From Cytophagales bacterium (GTDB lineage Bacteria; Bacteroidota; Bacteroidia; Cytophagales; Cyclobacteriaceae), in NCBI GenBank assembly GCA_017303805.1, contig JAFLBQ010000006.1:124001-188000 (forward strand): DNA of 64,000 nucleotides. The letters are read 5' to 3'. Shown one piece after another: positions 25,980 through 34,258 of this stretch. The stretch's first letter is position 1. Every line of letters starts with the position of its first letter. A program made the translations under genes and the position numbers. The notes beneath the pieces were generated by a model. That model searched no databases. It had not been told where the DNA came from and was given only the letters and a program-made list of their open reading frames with translations.

Positions 25980-26791
25980 TGTATTGTATGTTTATCCGCC
26001 TTTTTCCACAACCCCGCACCCATTACTTTGTACTTGCGCCTGATCTTTATCAGGTCAATCCACAGCTTGAAAAAGTAAGAGAGCTTAATTTTAGAGTTTC
26101 CCGTATGAATCCACTTCTTCAATGGAACTTCTTCCATTTTTTCCAGGCCTACCTTCTTGCCGTAAAGATTGTTCACTTTAAAGAATAGTTCTACATCGAA
26201 AAGCCACCTGGACACAAATTGATCCCTAAATAGATGCACAGACAATTGCCTGGAAAACACCTTACAACCGCACTGTGTGTCATAAACATTTAGACCCAGC
26301 AGGTTGGAAATGATTGTCGCAATTGCCCTGCCGGTATAAAATCTAAAAGCGGTTCTGTCTATTTCTGAACCCAAAATCCTAATGCGTGAGCCGAATGCAA
26401 ACGAAATACCATTGACTAGTCTTTCAGACACGCGAACAAATTCACTCAGCGGTGTAGCCAAATCGGCATCAAGAAATCCGATAAGAGTATGATTATAGTT
26501 CTCATTACAGTATAAAATTCCCTGCCGAACAGCTTCTGCCTTACCCACATTCTTTTCCAGTGTGATTACTTTGACATTTACAGTATGGCTTCGTTCAACT
26601 TCCGTCAGCATACTTCCCGTCCTGTCATTGGATCCATCATCGACAAAGCAAATAAGCACATGAGGCGAGTGGATCAAAAATTCTTGATAGTCCTCAATTT
26701 TCAAATTGGGTTCCTCATTGTAGCAGGGAACAACAATGCATGTGTTGACACTATTTCCAGTACCCAATTTTGAACTTTCGTTAGTTTGCAA
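25976..26791 (-). CDS. GT2 glycosyltransferase (polyprenyl-phosphate sugar synthase-like)
   Basis: 271 residues with no clear transmembrane segment. The GT-A fold shows CIVVPCYNEEPNL at the N-terminus, FVDDGSNDRT, the metal-binding DADLATP and a later QCGCKVFSR, close to dolichyl-phosphate beta-glucosyltransferase relatives. It likely charges polyprenyl phosphate with a hexose for the membrane transferase encoded directly downstream (4-bp overlap). Confidence 0.87.
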   Translation of the reverse strand: MQTNESSKLGTGNSVNTCIVVPCYNEEPNLKIEDYQEFLIHSPHVLICFVDDGSNDRTGSMLTEVERSHTVNVKVITLEKNVGKAEAVRQGILYCNENYNHTLIGFLDADLATPLSEFVRVSERLVNGISFAFGSRIRILGSEIDRTAFRFYTGRAIATIISNLLGLNVYDTQCGCKVFSRQLSVHLFRDQFVSRWLFDVELFFKVNNLYGKKVGLEKMEEVPLKKWIHTGNSKIKLSYFFKLWIDLIKIRRKYKVMGAGLWKKADKHTIQ

Positions 26792-26847
26792 ACATTTTAC
26801 GATAATTGATTCCGTTTAGCCCTGAGTGGGTTATTTGTCATATTGTG

Positions 26848-27519
26848 TCAGTGTTTACCATGCTCCATCTCCAAAAACTTTCCCTGCGGACCGATACCTT
26901 CGATGTGAACAAGTTGGGAACCGTAATGTCCCGCACGAGAAACGCTATAGGCAGAAATCGCCAATACTATTGCAATGAGCGAAGCAGCCCAGCGCCTTTC
27001 TTTGAAGGCAAACAAATTGATGATCTGCAACAGCAACGCTACGATGCCAGAATTAATAGTCCAGTAAGCCCATTTGTCGTGTTGGTCTAGAACAAGTTGC
27101 GCATGCTCACTAATACCATGCGTATGGGGATGGAAATTTTTGCTGGCAAACCAGGCAGCAGTTACACCAGCGAATAAGATGGCTGTCAAAATCCAACTTA
27201 TTTCTTTTTTCATTAAGTACATGTTGAGTATTTGCAACCCTGCTGCCACAATAATCAACACAATGGCAAAGTGAACAATAAGTGGATGGAGCGTTGGGAA
27301 GTCTTTCAAATCCGCAGTTACCTTGGATTCATCTACTGTCATGCCTTCTTCATGGTGATGAATGGTGTCACCTGCCACATGCTCCTGTTCTTCGGCCATA
27401 TTCATGGTGGAGTCCATGGGTGCTTTAGTCGAATCATTTTTATGTTTCTTTCCATCATGCGCAACAACGGTTGTCAACGCAACGAATAGAATTAAGAAGC
27501 ACAGAATAGTTGTTTTCAT
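26848..27519 (-). CDS. DUF2231-like membrane protein with His-rich exported segment
   Basis: 223 residues: signal peptide, a His/Met/Asp-rich periplasmic stretch (about 20-72), then four helices. The first helix carries LHPLIVHFAIVLIIVAAGLQI, the DUF2231 hallmark with possible heme- or metal-facing His; more His lie in NFHPHTHGISEHAQ and RAGHYGSQLVH. In this family the membrane bundle is thought to carry redox or metal functions, but none is proven. A 141-bp gap with a palindrome lies upstream. Confidence 0.75.
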   Translation of the reverse strand: MKTTILCFLILFVALTTVVAHDGKKHKNDSTKAPMDSTMNMAEEQEHVAGDTIHHHEEGMTVDESKVTADLKDFPTLHPLIVHFAIVLIIVAAGLQILNMYLMKKEISWILTAILFAGVTAAWFASKNFHPHTHGISEHAQLVLDQHDKWAYWTINSGIVALLLQIINLFAFKERRWAASLIAIVLAISAYSVSRAGHYGSQLVHIEGIGPQGKFLEMEHGKH

Positions 27520-27543
27520 AATTGATTGTATTTGAGTTTTTTC

Positions 27544-27561
27544 AGATTATACAAATAATCT
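27544..27561. promoter_or_regulatory. Perfect palindrome upstream of the DUF2231-like gene
   Basis: AGATTAT-4 nt-ATAATCT, a perfect 7-4-7 inverted repeat located 25-42 bp before the start codon in an AT-rich 141-bp gap. The position and symmetry fit a dimeric repressor site. No second copy was noticed elsewhere in the window. Confidence 0.4.
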
Positions 27562-27660
27562 AAAGCAGACTCGATTTAATATTATAAATGAGATTTGAGT
27601 TTGGTTAAGACAAAGCAAAACCATAGTAGTAAGCGAAATACTTAGTTAATTCCGCTTAGT

Positions 27661-28053
27661 CTAAAGAACAGGGGGTGCACGAAGGGAAAGAACACTCAGC
27701 AATGGACCAGAGGGTGGCCTGCCTTGCTTACCTGCCGGAAAAGATAATTTACTTACAAAAGGAACTGATAATAAAAAGATTGGGACTGAAATTATTAAAT
27801 CTCCGGACAAATTTTCAGGCCCTCCCAAATTAACCTGTGAACTACTACTAATGAAATCAGAATTTGAAAAGTGCGCAAACACAGGTAAATCTGAAGCACT
27901 ATGGCTGTGAGATTTATTCTCATCATGATTATGCTGAGAAGCATGCGTATGAACAGATTTGGTCTTGGGGTGGCTGTGTGGCGTAATGGTATGAGCCAGT
28001 GAAATAGCAAAGGCTACGAGAAAGATAATAGACACCCATTTACTCCTGAACAT
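27661..28053 (-). CDS. Small exported His-rich protein (DUF6769-like)
   Basis: 130 residues: an N-terminal hydrophobic signal/anchor, then a His-rich stretch (HTITPHSHPKTKSVHTHASQ and NHDENKSHSHS), and a C-terminus that ends in LRAPPVL. Short proteins of this style, with a His cluster and a terminal LRAPP-like motif, accompany copper efflux genes in Bacteroidota. The DUF6769 resemblance is from memory and not verified. Periplasmic metal buffering is inference. Confidence 0.6.
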   Translation of the reverse strand: MFRSKWVSIIFLVAFAISLAHTITPHSHPKTKSVHTHASQHNHDENKSHSHSASDLPVFAHFSNSDFISSSSQVNLGGPENLSGDLIISVPIFLLSVPFVSKLSFPAGKQGRPPSGPLLSVLSLRAPPVL

Positions 28054-28096
28054 AACCGAAAGTTAGATATAATAGACGATTTAATCAACACTTGAA

Positions 28097-29338
28097 TTAG
28101 GTTGATTTTGCAATCTTTTCAAGTATTTTATGGCTGTCTCCAAACTTGCAGAGGGCATCACAGTGCTCCCGTAAGTCTGAAAAAAGGATATATTTTATCT
28201 GAACCTGACTTTTCTTAATTGATGGTCGGTTGAGTTGAAGAACAACATCTTTTTCACGCTTGTCAGGAATAATAATAAATAGAGATGAACTGTGATCCGG
28301 CAACGAAAAGGCCAGATCGCTTAATCTAAGAATACCCGAGTAGATAGAGGTACTTTTTTCAACTTCGAATGCGCACACTACTTTATTGGTGCCCCTTTCA
28401 AACCAGATCACATCGATCAATTGTATCGTGCTTAGCGTTTCTTTATCAATGCTCAGCGTGGGAAACTGACCAAGGCTGATGAATGAAAAGTTAATCTCCC
28501 CATAACATTTACTTCGGTCGTTGCCGGCTGTAATGGGATCGTACCCCAGTGCTTTGCCCACCTTCAGGAGATGGAATTGCATTTCAGTGTGGAGGTTCTC
28601 TTCATGCTGCTCGTCCAGCACCTCTTGGTGGCGCTTGTTATACTGCTTCAAAAGTTTGGTTTTCTCGTCTTCCGATATTACCTGTCCTTCGATAATAATA
28701 TTACGCATACCGACTTCATACAGTAGTCCTGCAATTGCTCCCAGGTCATTTGAAAGCTGACTTTTGTTCTCCTCATTTGATCTGAGAATCACATCGCGCA
28801 TTTTTAAGTACTCTGTCCAACTACCCAACTTTTTATTATCCCGAAATAAATAATTGAAGCCATTTACAATTGCTGTGTTAAATGGAGGCATAAGCGTGGG
28901 GTGTAGAAAGTATAAAATGCTGGCAACGGCAGGCCCCAGACCTTTAATTTTAAGCGCATCAAGTTTAATAATTTCGCGAATAATTTGTTCCTCTTTCGTG
29001 GCACTGTAGCAGTTTTCAAGGAACTGGCCAAATGCGCGTTTGTTGTTTTGGTTTTCGTAAATATCCGGGATCCGCATTTTAGGTTTCCAATAAAATGGAT
29101 GTGCTGCCCCTTCAAATACCTGTTTTTGCTCGGTGATGGCATTGAGGACAAATTCGAGGGATGATCCCTTAAAATCATTTCCAAATTTTTCGTTTTTAAT
29201 ATCTTCGATGACTTGAAGCACACCTCGTTTGATAGCCCGGAATGCTTTCAATCTCTCTTCGTTGCCGATAAACCACGTGTTATAAACCGAAGCCGGGTCA
29301 TACTTGTAAGATTTAATGATGTCAGGTAATAATTCCAT
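28097..29338 (-). CDS. Stand-alone HhH plus nuclease-like protein
   Basis: 413 residues, cytoplasmic. The middle holds a helix-hairpin-helix like those of DNA glycosylases ([19 protein letters not shown], about 129-147). The C-terminal half has a restriction-fold pattern: [15 protein letters not shown] helix (252-266), Asp309 in IDVIWF, and E325-V-E327-K328 followed by [14 protein letters not shown]. This D...ExE/K arrangement recurs in uncharacterised bacterial proteins; I cannot name the family. No methylase, helicase or toxin partner is adjacent; it sits among copper genes. A DNA-cutting or DNA-repair role is inference. Confidence 0.55.
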   Translation of the reverse strand: MELLPDIIKSYKYDPASVYNTWFIGNEERLKAFRAIKRGVLQVIEDIKNEKFGNDFKGSSLEFVLNAITEQKQVFEGAAHPFYWKPKMRIPDIYENQNNKRAFGQFLENCYSATKEEQIIREIIKLDALKIKGLGPAVASILYFLHPTLMPPFNTAIVNGFNYLFRDNKKLGSWTEYLKMRDVILRSNEENKSQLSNDLGAIAGLLYEVGMRNIIIEGQVISEDEKTKLLKQYNKRHQEVLDEQHEENLHTEMQFHLLKVGKALGYDPITAGNDRSKCYGEINFSFISLGQFPTLSIDKETLSTIQLIDVIWFERGTNKVVCAFEVEKSTSIYSGILRLSDLAFSLPDHSSSLFIIIPDKREKDVVLQLNRPSIKKSQVQIKYILFSDLREHCDALCKFGDSHKILEKIAKST

Positions 29339-29362
29339 GCGACTTGTGGTTTTTTTGTTGCT

Positions 29363-29755
29363 TTATGGGTTCGGTTCGATACGCGTCCATAATTCAGTAT
29401 CGCTGATCCAACGGAACGCCTTGTAACCGACAACTTTGAGTGTTTTGGGGTCCTTTAATGCAAGATATCCGTCAGCCTTGTGACCATGCCTTGGATCATA
29501 AACTGTACCGTCATTCCATTCGCGGGTTTCGGAGTCATATTTAAAACCAGATAATACAAGAGTATTCAACTTGGCATTTTCCTTATCATCTTTCACCCAG
29601 ATAATTTTTCCAACGTACAATCCACTCTCTATATAAATGGAAACTTTAGCTTCACCTTTCTCGGTAAGCCATTGGCCCACGATGTCCGTGGCTTGTTTTT
29701 GTGCCGTGGTCTTGAGTCCAGTAAAGCAGAACAAAAGAATCATCATCAATCTCAT
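29363..29755 (-). CDS. DUF2147-family secreted protein
   Basis: 130 residues from MRLMMILLFCF, with a signal peptide ending TTAQ. DUF2147 pattern: DIVGQWLTEKGEAKVSIY, GLYVGKIIWVKD, WNDGTVYDPRHGHKADGYL and the closing GYKAFRWISDTELWTRI. The fold is a lipocalin-like barrel with unknown ligand. Start overlaps the end of the upstream gene by four bases. Confidence 0.88.
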   Translation of the reverse strand: MRLMMILLFCFTGLKTTAQKQATDIVGQWLTEKGEAKVSIYIESGLYVGKIIWVKDDKENAKLNTLVLSGFKYDSETREWNDGTVYDPRHGHKADGYLALKDPKTLKVVGYKAFRWISDTELWTRIEPNP

Positions 29756-30207
29756 GGTCTGCGCGCTGAAGTATGTGTTTGCCATATTTTCCATGTGCCA
29801 TTTTCCTTTTTAAGAATTGTAGTTGCAACACCTTTACGCTCAATTACTGAATTATCCTTTTTCAAAACGATGGAGTACTTATATGTTTCGGTGGCGAAAG
29901 CGTAGGGCAGATCGACCGTAACATCTGCCTTATAATCGCTGAAAGTGAAAGACTTAAAATCCCCGAGTTCCGGTCCCAGGTGGTGTGCAAGATAATCCTG
30001 GTACCTGCCTTCTATTTTCCCCGATTCGATTACGATTGATTTGGACACAAATAGTTTTCCGGTGCCGGTAGTATCAAGTTTTTCGATAGCCTTCTTGTAT
30101 GCCTCAAGCGTTGAGATTACGGTGGCTACATCATCCGTATTTGGCTTTTGACCCCAGGTGGAGACCGTAACTGTAGTAAGAAAAATAATGATACTTAACG
30201 TTTTCAT
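29752..30207 (-). CDS. NTF2-like (DUF4440/SnoaL) secreted protein
   Basis: 151 residues from MKTLSIIIFLTT, with signal peptide ending TWGQ. The cone-shaped NTF2-like fold is suggested by VISTLEAYKKAIEKLDTTGTGKLF, the strand YKYSIVLKKDNSVIERKGVAT and the terminal TILKKENGTWKIWQTHTS. No catalytic residues can be assigned. It overlaps the DUF2147 gene by four bases, so both are translated from one message. Confidence 0.78.
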   Translation of the reverse strand: MKTLSIIIFLTTVTVSTWGQKPNTDDVATVISTLEAYKKAIEKLDTTGTGKLFVSKSIVIESGKIEGRYQDYLAHHLGPELGDFKSFTFSDYKADVTVDLPYAFATETYKYSIVLKKDNSVIERKGVATTILKKENGTWKIWQTHTSARRP

Positions 30208-30241
30208 AAATTTAGATTGTTTAGTTGTTGTGGATTTGCGT

Positions 30242-30820
30242 TCATTGAATGGTCTCTCGCACCTTGCCGCAGGTAAGCATTTCACTACCAAAATAAGGGT
30301 TGCGTATTTCTTTTGAATCACTAAGCCAATACGCTCCCGAATTATTGTTTGCCATAGGACATTGCGCATAATATACCATGATGCCTCCGGCACCAAATTC
30401 TTTCAAACTCTTATACAATGCATCGCTGAAAGAGGAGAACGCGTGGCGTTGTAGTACAAGGTTATTAGAACCTGCAATTCGCTCAAGATTCTCATTGAGT
30501 ATTTTCAGGTAGCCCATCCAGTCCATGAGGGCTTCATCTTTCAATAGAGCCAAATCTACTTTAGTCAATGCGCTTTTAATTTCAGAAGCAGATAGTGTAG
30601 CCTTCGAAGCATCGGAAGATACAAGCGCCTCTTTCAATTGAAGGCTGGCCGTAAATACACCACGAAGCTGCTGTTGAAATTCAGGTACTGCGCGGTGCGA
30701 GTGGGCGGTTTCTTTTTTACTGTGTGTAGGCGCGTTAGTATGCCCCGCACCATGATCGTGCTGAGCAACTGCCGAACCTGCAAGGAGAATCAGACTCGTA
30801 ATTATTATGCTATTTTTCAT
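30242..30820 (-). CDS. DUF3347-domain periplasmic protein (copy 1)
   Basis: 192 residues: signal peptide (to AVAQ), a His-rich spacer (HDHGAGHTN...HSKKETAHSHR), then a helical DUF3347 domain (about 50-192). The domain ends in the invariant block CPMANNNSGAYWLS, EIRNPYFG, MLTCG. Two Cys and the Met/His content suggest copper binding. The domain recurs in two other proteins of this cluster. It follows a multicopper oxidase gene by 20 bp. Confidence 0.88.
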   Translation of the reverse strand: MKNSIIITSLILLAGSAVAQHDHGAGHTNAPTHSKKETAHSHRAVPEFQQQLRGVFTASLQLKEALVSSDASKATLSASEIKSALTKVDLALLKDEALMDWMGYLKILNENLERIAGSNNLVLQRHAFSSFSDALYKSLKEFGAGGIMVYYAQCPMANNNSGAYWLSDSKEIRNPYFGSEMLTCGKVRETIQ

Positions 30821-30840
30821 TGGCAAATGGGTTTAATTCA

Positions 30841-32325
30841 TTAAACAATTTCATAATTCAACATCATGCCATCATCTTCATGCTCAAGGTTGTGGCAGTG
30901 AAATACGTACACGCCTTTATCTTGCGGGAAGGTCATGATGACTCTTACTTTTTCCCGAGGCATCACCAGTACAGTATCTTTCCAACCTCTTTCCGAAGCA
31001 ATCAGTGCGCCCCTGCCTCCAGTTCTGGAGAGGATTTGAAACTGAACTCCGTGGATATGCATGGGGTGGATTTCATCGCCTTCGGAGTTGTCAAAATCCC
31101 AAATTTCAGTCGCACCTGCATCAACCGTTTCGTCAACCCGGTTGAGATCATAGATTTTGTCGTTAATGGTGTGCATACCGCTTCCCATACCCCCACCATT
31201 CATATTCATCCCTTCCATCATTCCTTTGATTTTCATCGAGCGTGTTTTGGATGCCGAAGCTTCTGTCAGCGGTGTGACCACAGAAAGTTGAGAGGGTGTA
31301 GAGAACGAATCACTCACTTGTTGATTCACCGTAAACTTCATGATCTTGAATTCCTGCTGGCCTTGAGCCCCGCCATCGAAAGTTTTACTTAACAGGTAAA
31401 CTTCTTTACCAACCGCCAGATTTTTAAAGCTCACTAAAATATCAACTCGCTCGCCTGGACCTAGCAATAAGGAATTCACAGAAACGGGTTGCGCTAACAA
31501 ACCACCATCAGAACCGATTATTTCAAAACCCAGGTTGTCGCTCAAACTAATGTTATACACTCTGGCCGTTGAGCCATTCAAAATGCGCAGCCGGTAATAC
31601 TGAGTAGATACATTGTGAAAAGGCGCATAGAGACCGTTTACCAAAACATACTCACCGGTATAGCCTGTCATGATTTCATTCATGGAGGGCGAATAATTCA
31701 GTTGCCCATTTTCAATGCGTTTGTCCTGGATGACCAACAAAAGTTCACGGTCGCCAGAAGGAAGGTTCAGCGCCTGCTCTTCCGCGTCATTGGCAATAAA
31801 AAAACCTGCGAGCCCGGTGAATACCTGTCTGGCAGTCTTTCCATGGGGGTGAGGATGATACCAATAGGTGCCAGCTCGTTGGTTAATGGGTAATGAGAAA
31901 TCGAAACTACCACCGCTATTGATAACATTCTTGGGGTGTCCGTCCATATCGGCAGGAACCAATAGCCCATGCCAATGAATGTTGGTTTCCTCCGAAAGAA
32001 GGTTTTGGAAGGCCATCGACACGGTTGTGCCCGTGTCAACTTTAATAGTAGGCCCTAACATTCCGTCAGCGTAACCAAATACCGAGGCGTTCTGATTATT
32101 CAATAGATTGACAGTGTTTCCTCTGGCCTTCATCGAAAAATTACTGGACATAACATTCGGGAAAGCCAGAGGCGTGGTGAAGGCTCCTTCTTTAACCGCT
32201 ACGGCATTGGAACCCATGTTCATATTCATGTTCATGTTGTCCATACAACTTTGCAGCGCTGGAGGGATCATGATCACGGAGGCAGCTGCTGCTCCTGAAA
32301 GTTTTACAAATTCTCTACGTTTCAT
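30841..32325 (-). CDS. Multicopper oxidase (CueO/bilirubin-oxidase-like)
   Basis: 494 residues, usual size for the family. The N-terminus MKRREFVKLSG is a twin-arginine-type signal followed by a short Met-Asn repeat. Copper ligands are present as HWHGLLVP, WYHPHPHG, HPMHIHGVQF and HCHNLEHEDDGMM. A Met-rich patch (MEGMNMNGGGMGSGM) lies near residues 375-390. It likely oxidises Cu(I) to Cu(II) in the periplasm. Its start overlaps the upstream MlpB-like gene by four bases. It differs from the 787-residue oxidase downstream, so the locus has two classes. Confidence 0.93.
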   Translation of the reverse strand: MKRREFVKLSGAAAASVIMIPPALQSCMDNMNMNMNMGSNAVAVKEGAFTTPLAFPNVMSSNFSMKARGNTVNLLNNQNASVFGYADGMLGPTIKVDTGTTVSMAFQNLLSEETNIHWHGLLVPADMDGHPKNVINSGGSFDFSLPINQRAGTYWYHPHPHGKTARQVFTGLAGFFIANDAEEQALNLPSGDRELLLVIQDKRIENGQLNYSPSMNEIMTGYTGEYVLVNGLYAPFHNVSTQYYRLRILNGSTARVYNISLSDNLGFEIIGSDGGLLAQPVSVNSLLLGPGERVDILVSFKNLAVGKEVYLLSKTFDGGAQGQQEFKIMKFTVNQQVSDSFSTPSQLSVVTPLTEASASKTRSMKIKGMMEGMNMNGGGMGSGMHTINDKIYDLNRVDETVDAGATEIWDFDNSEGDEIHPMHIHGVQFQILSRTGGRGALIASERGWKDTVLVMPREKVRVIMTFPQDKGVYVFHCHNLEHEDDGMMLNYEIV

Positions 32326-32795
32326 TTCTTTAAATAATTTTTAGCGTTTTGTTCTGATTCGAAATACAAAATAGAGCCTGATTTATCTGGACTCACTGTA
32401 ATAAAAGCGCGCGCCTTATCAACTGGCACATGACTGTAAGGATCTACTGCAGACCTGACGGACTCGTCTGTGTTAAGGTCGCGTACACATTTCGGACAAC
32501 ATCCGTAATACGTCTTGTCCAACACCACTACCGGAATTTGATCAACACCCATGTACGTGTTATTAACCATGCATACTAACTTATGATCAACGGCTGTTCC
32601 AGGTACCGGAAGAGAAGACTGATACTGTTGCTTCATTTCACTTTCGTGTTTCTCCTGCTGATAGGTATGCACCGCCAACCACACAAACCAACCCCCAATC
32701 ATGACAATGGCGAAAGCTGTGATGAAGATTTCATTCCATTTGAACCTCTTCTTTTTGTTAGCAGTCGGGGGTCGGTAGGTTTGTTTCTTTTTCAT
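32322..32795 (-). CDS. Membrane-anchored TRASH-like metal-binding protein (MlpB-like)
   Basis: 157 residues: basic cytoplasmic start, one transmembrane helix (about 25-45), then a periplasmic domain with VCMVNNTYMG, VVLDKTYYGCCPKCVRDL and a final ILYFESEQNAKNYL. The Cys-x-Cys-Cys-x-x-Cys layout and the closing segment recall NosL/TRASH domains that bind Cu(I); Bacteroidota homologues are called MlpB. It is coupled to the oxidase gene (4-bp overlap), so a copper delivery role is plausible. Confidence 0.7.
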   Translation of the reverse strand: MKKKQTYRPPTANKKKRFKWNEIFITAFAIVMIGGWFVWLAVHTYQQEKHESEMKQQYQSSLPVPGTAVDHKLVCMVNNTYMGVDQIPVVVLDKTYYGCCPKCVRDLNTDESVRSAVDPYSHVPVDKARAFITVSPDKSGSILYFESEQNAKNYLKK

Positions 32796-32890
32796 AACTC
32801 TGATGAAAAATGTTTTACGAACGATCTAAATTTAAGAGTGAGCGAGACGTTTCAATGTGCATTTACTCCGTCTCATCTCTCCACCCGCTA

Positions 32891-33400
32891 TTAGTGAATC
32901 ATTTCTTTTACACTACCGCATTTCAGCATTTTGTCTCCGAAATAAGGGTTCTTAATTTCCTTTTCGTTGGAGAGCCAATAGGCACCACTATTATTGTTTG
33001 CCATGGGGCAATACTCTAGATAAAGCATACCCATTGACAGTTTCCCATCCTTTACCAAAGTCGCCATTTCGTTACTAAGCGTGCTGAACAACTTACGTTG
33101 CTCATCTAAATCTGAAGTATTAGCTAACTTAGTTGCCGCTTCAATAGAAGCTGTTGATACTTTGGCATTTTTTAATGCTTGACTCAATTCAATAGCGCTA
33201 GCTTTTGCTTGCTCGTTGTCCGAGGCTACCAATGAGTTCTTCACATGAATGTAGTGCTCATATGCCTTGCCCAGTTTAGGATCCTTAAACATCACCATCG
33301 CTTGATCGGTCTTCTTCTGATCATGCCCGGCATGATCGTGTTGTGCAAAAGCTCCCCAGCTACCTAGAACCAGGATAAGCATCATCATTTTTGTTTTCAT
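32891..33400 (-). CDS. DUF3347-domain periplasmic protein (copy 2)
   Basis: 169 residues: signal peptide (to AFAQ), HDHAGHDQ, then a DUF3347 domain. The end block is CPMANNNSGAYWLSNEKEI, NPYFGDKMLKCG, nearly the same as copy 1, whereas the helical part has diverged. Likely a soluble periplasmic copper-handling protein. The gene lies between the MlpB-like gene and a methyltransferase gene. Confidence 0.88.
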   Translation of the reverse strand: MKTKMMMLILVLGSWGAFAQHDHAGHDQKKTDQAMVMFKDPKLGKAYEHYIHVKNSLVASDNEQAKASAIELSQALKNAKVSTASIEAATKLANTSDLDEQRKLFSTLSNEMATLVKDGKLSMGMLYLEYCPMANNNSGAYWLSNEKEIKNPYFGDKMLKCGSVKEMIH

Positions 33401-33439
33401 AATTGTTTGTGATTTAATGGTGAGTTGATTATTTGATTA

Positions 33440-34105
33440 TTATAGTATTGAGTTGTTTGGTTTTCTTGCTTTAGTAAGTCTTACTGTGCCGACCATCGAC
33501 TTAAAATGCGCAGTCTCTTCTGCCTTTTGAAAAGTTTCTTTGATGGCTTTGGCTAACAAATTCTCAACGTTATCAGTCGTTGTCTGAAATCGATCCAAAA
33601 GTTGAACGGCATAAAATCCTACCCTCTGCAGGGCACCAGCCGGTTTGCCAAAATCTGCTATGTGAAATTCTCCGGAAGGCTTAAGCACCCTGCGGATTTC
33701 TTCCAAAGCAAAATATTTCTGTCGCAGCCTAAGATGATGAAATACAAGGCTTGACATAACATGATCGAACGAGTTATCCGGGTACGGAAGTTTATTCCCA
33801 TCGTATTGCTGCACGTCAATGCTTAGACCTGTCTTTGAAAGTTTTTCGTTCGCGATGGAAATTATTTTTTCATCGATATCAACGCCAAAGAATTGAGCAC
33901 GCGGATGTCTTTGAGCCGCCATAATGGAGAGCGTGAGCGATCCACATCCAAAATCCAGAATCCGATCATTCGGTCTGATTTCCATTTGATCGACCAAAGC
34001 CGATTTGAATTTTCGCTCAGGCATGGTCAGTTGCAGAACAGGGTCATACACTTTTGTAAGCCAGTCGTACTTTAATGCGGGTATATAGTTTTTGTTTTCT
34101 ATCAT
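33440..34105 (-). CDS. UbiE-like class I methyltransferase
   Basis: 221 residues. Motif I DRILDFGCGSLTLSIMAAQRHP, acidic residue in GVDIDEKII, motif II in LPYPDNSFDHVMSSLVFHHL and motif III in IRRVLKPSGEFHIADFG. Similar to menaquinone/ubiquinone methyltransferases and to small methylases seen in metal clusters. The substrate is not predictable. A second methyltransferase is encoded in the downstream part of the same copper run. Confidence 0.85.
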   Translation of the reverse strand: MIENKNYIPALKYDWLTKVYDPVLQLTMPERKFKSALVDQMEIRPNDRILDFGCGSLTLSIMAAQRHPRAQFFGVDIDEKIISIANEKLSKTGLSIDVQQYDGNKLPYPDNSFDHVMSSLVFHHLRLRQKYFALEEIRRVLKPSGEFHIADFGKPAGALQRVGFYAVQLLDRFQTTTDNVENLLAKAIKETFQKAEETAHFKSMVGTVRLTKARKPNNSIL

Positions 34106-34116
34106 TTTATTATCTG

Positions 34117-34254
34117 CTATTGATTATGCATAAGTTGACTCCAAAGAACGAACAGTACAATTCCGATCAGGACAGCATAGACCATTCGTCTTGACCATAC
34201 TTTCCAAACTGGAGGTGGCTTAGGATTGCCATTTTCGCAACAAGGTTTTGCCAT
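34117..34254 (-). CDS. 45-residue membrane protein with N-terminal KPCC
   Basis: A small ORF fills the gap between the methyltransferase and the CusB-like gene. It begins MAKPCCENGNPKPPPVWKVW and continues with one transmembrane helix (about 24-40). A homologue of nearly equal length (start MTKPCCQ) lies about 8.4 kb to the right in the same cluster, with the same order: CC motif, Pro-rich turn, basic residues, helix. Conservation of design in two copies supports real genes. The Cys pair at the membrane face could bind Cu(I); this is inference. Confidence 0.7.
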   Translation of the reverse strand: MAKPCCENGNPKPPPVWKVWSRRMVYAVLIGIVLFVLWSQLMHNQ

Positions 34255-34258
34255 AACT

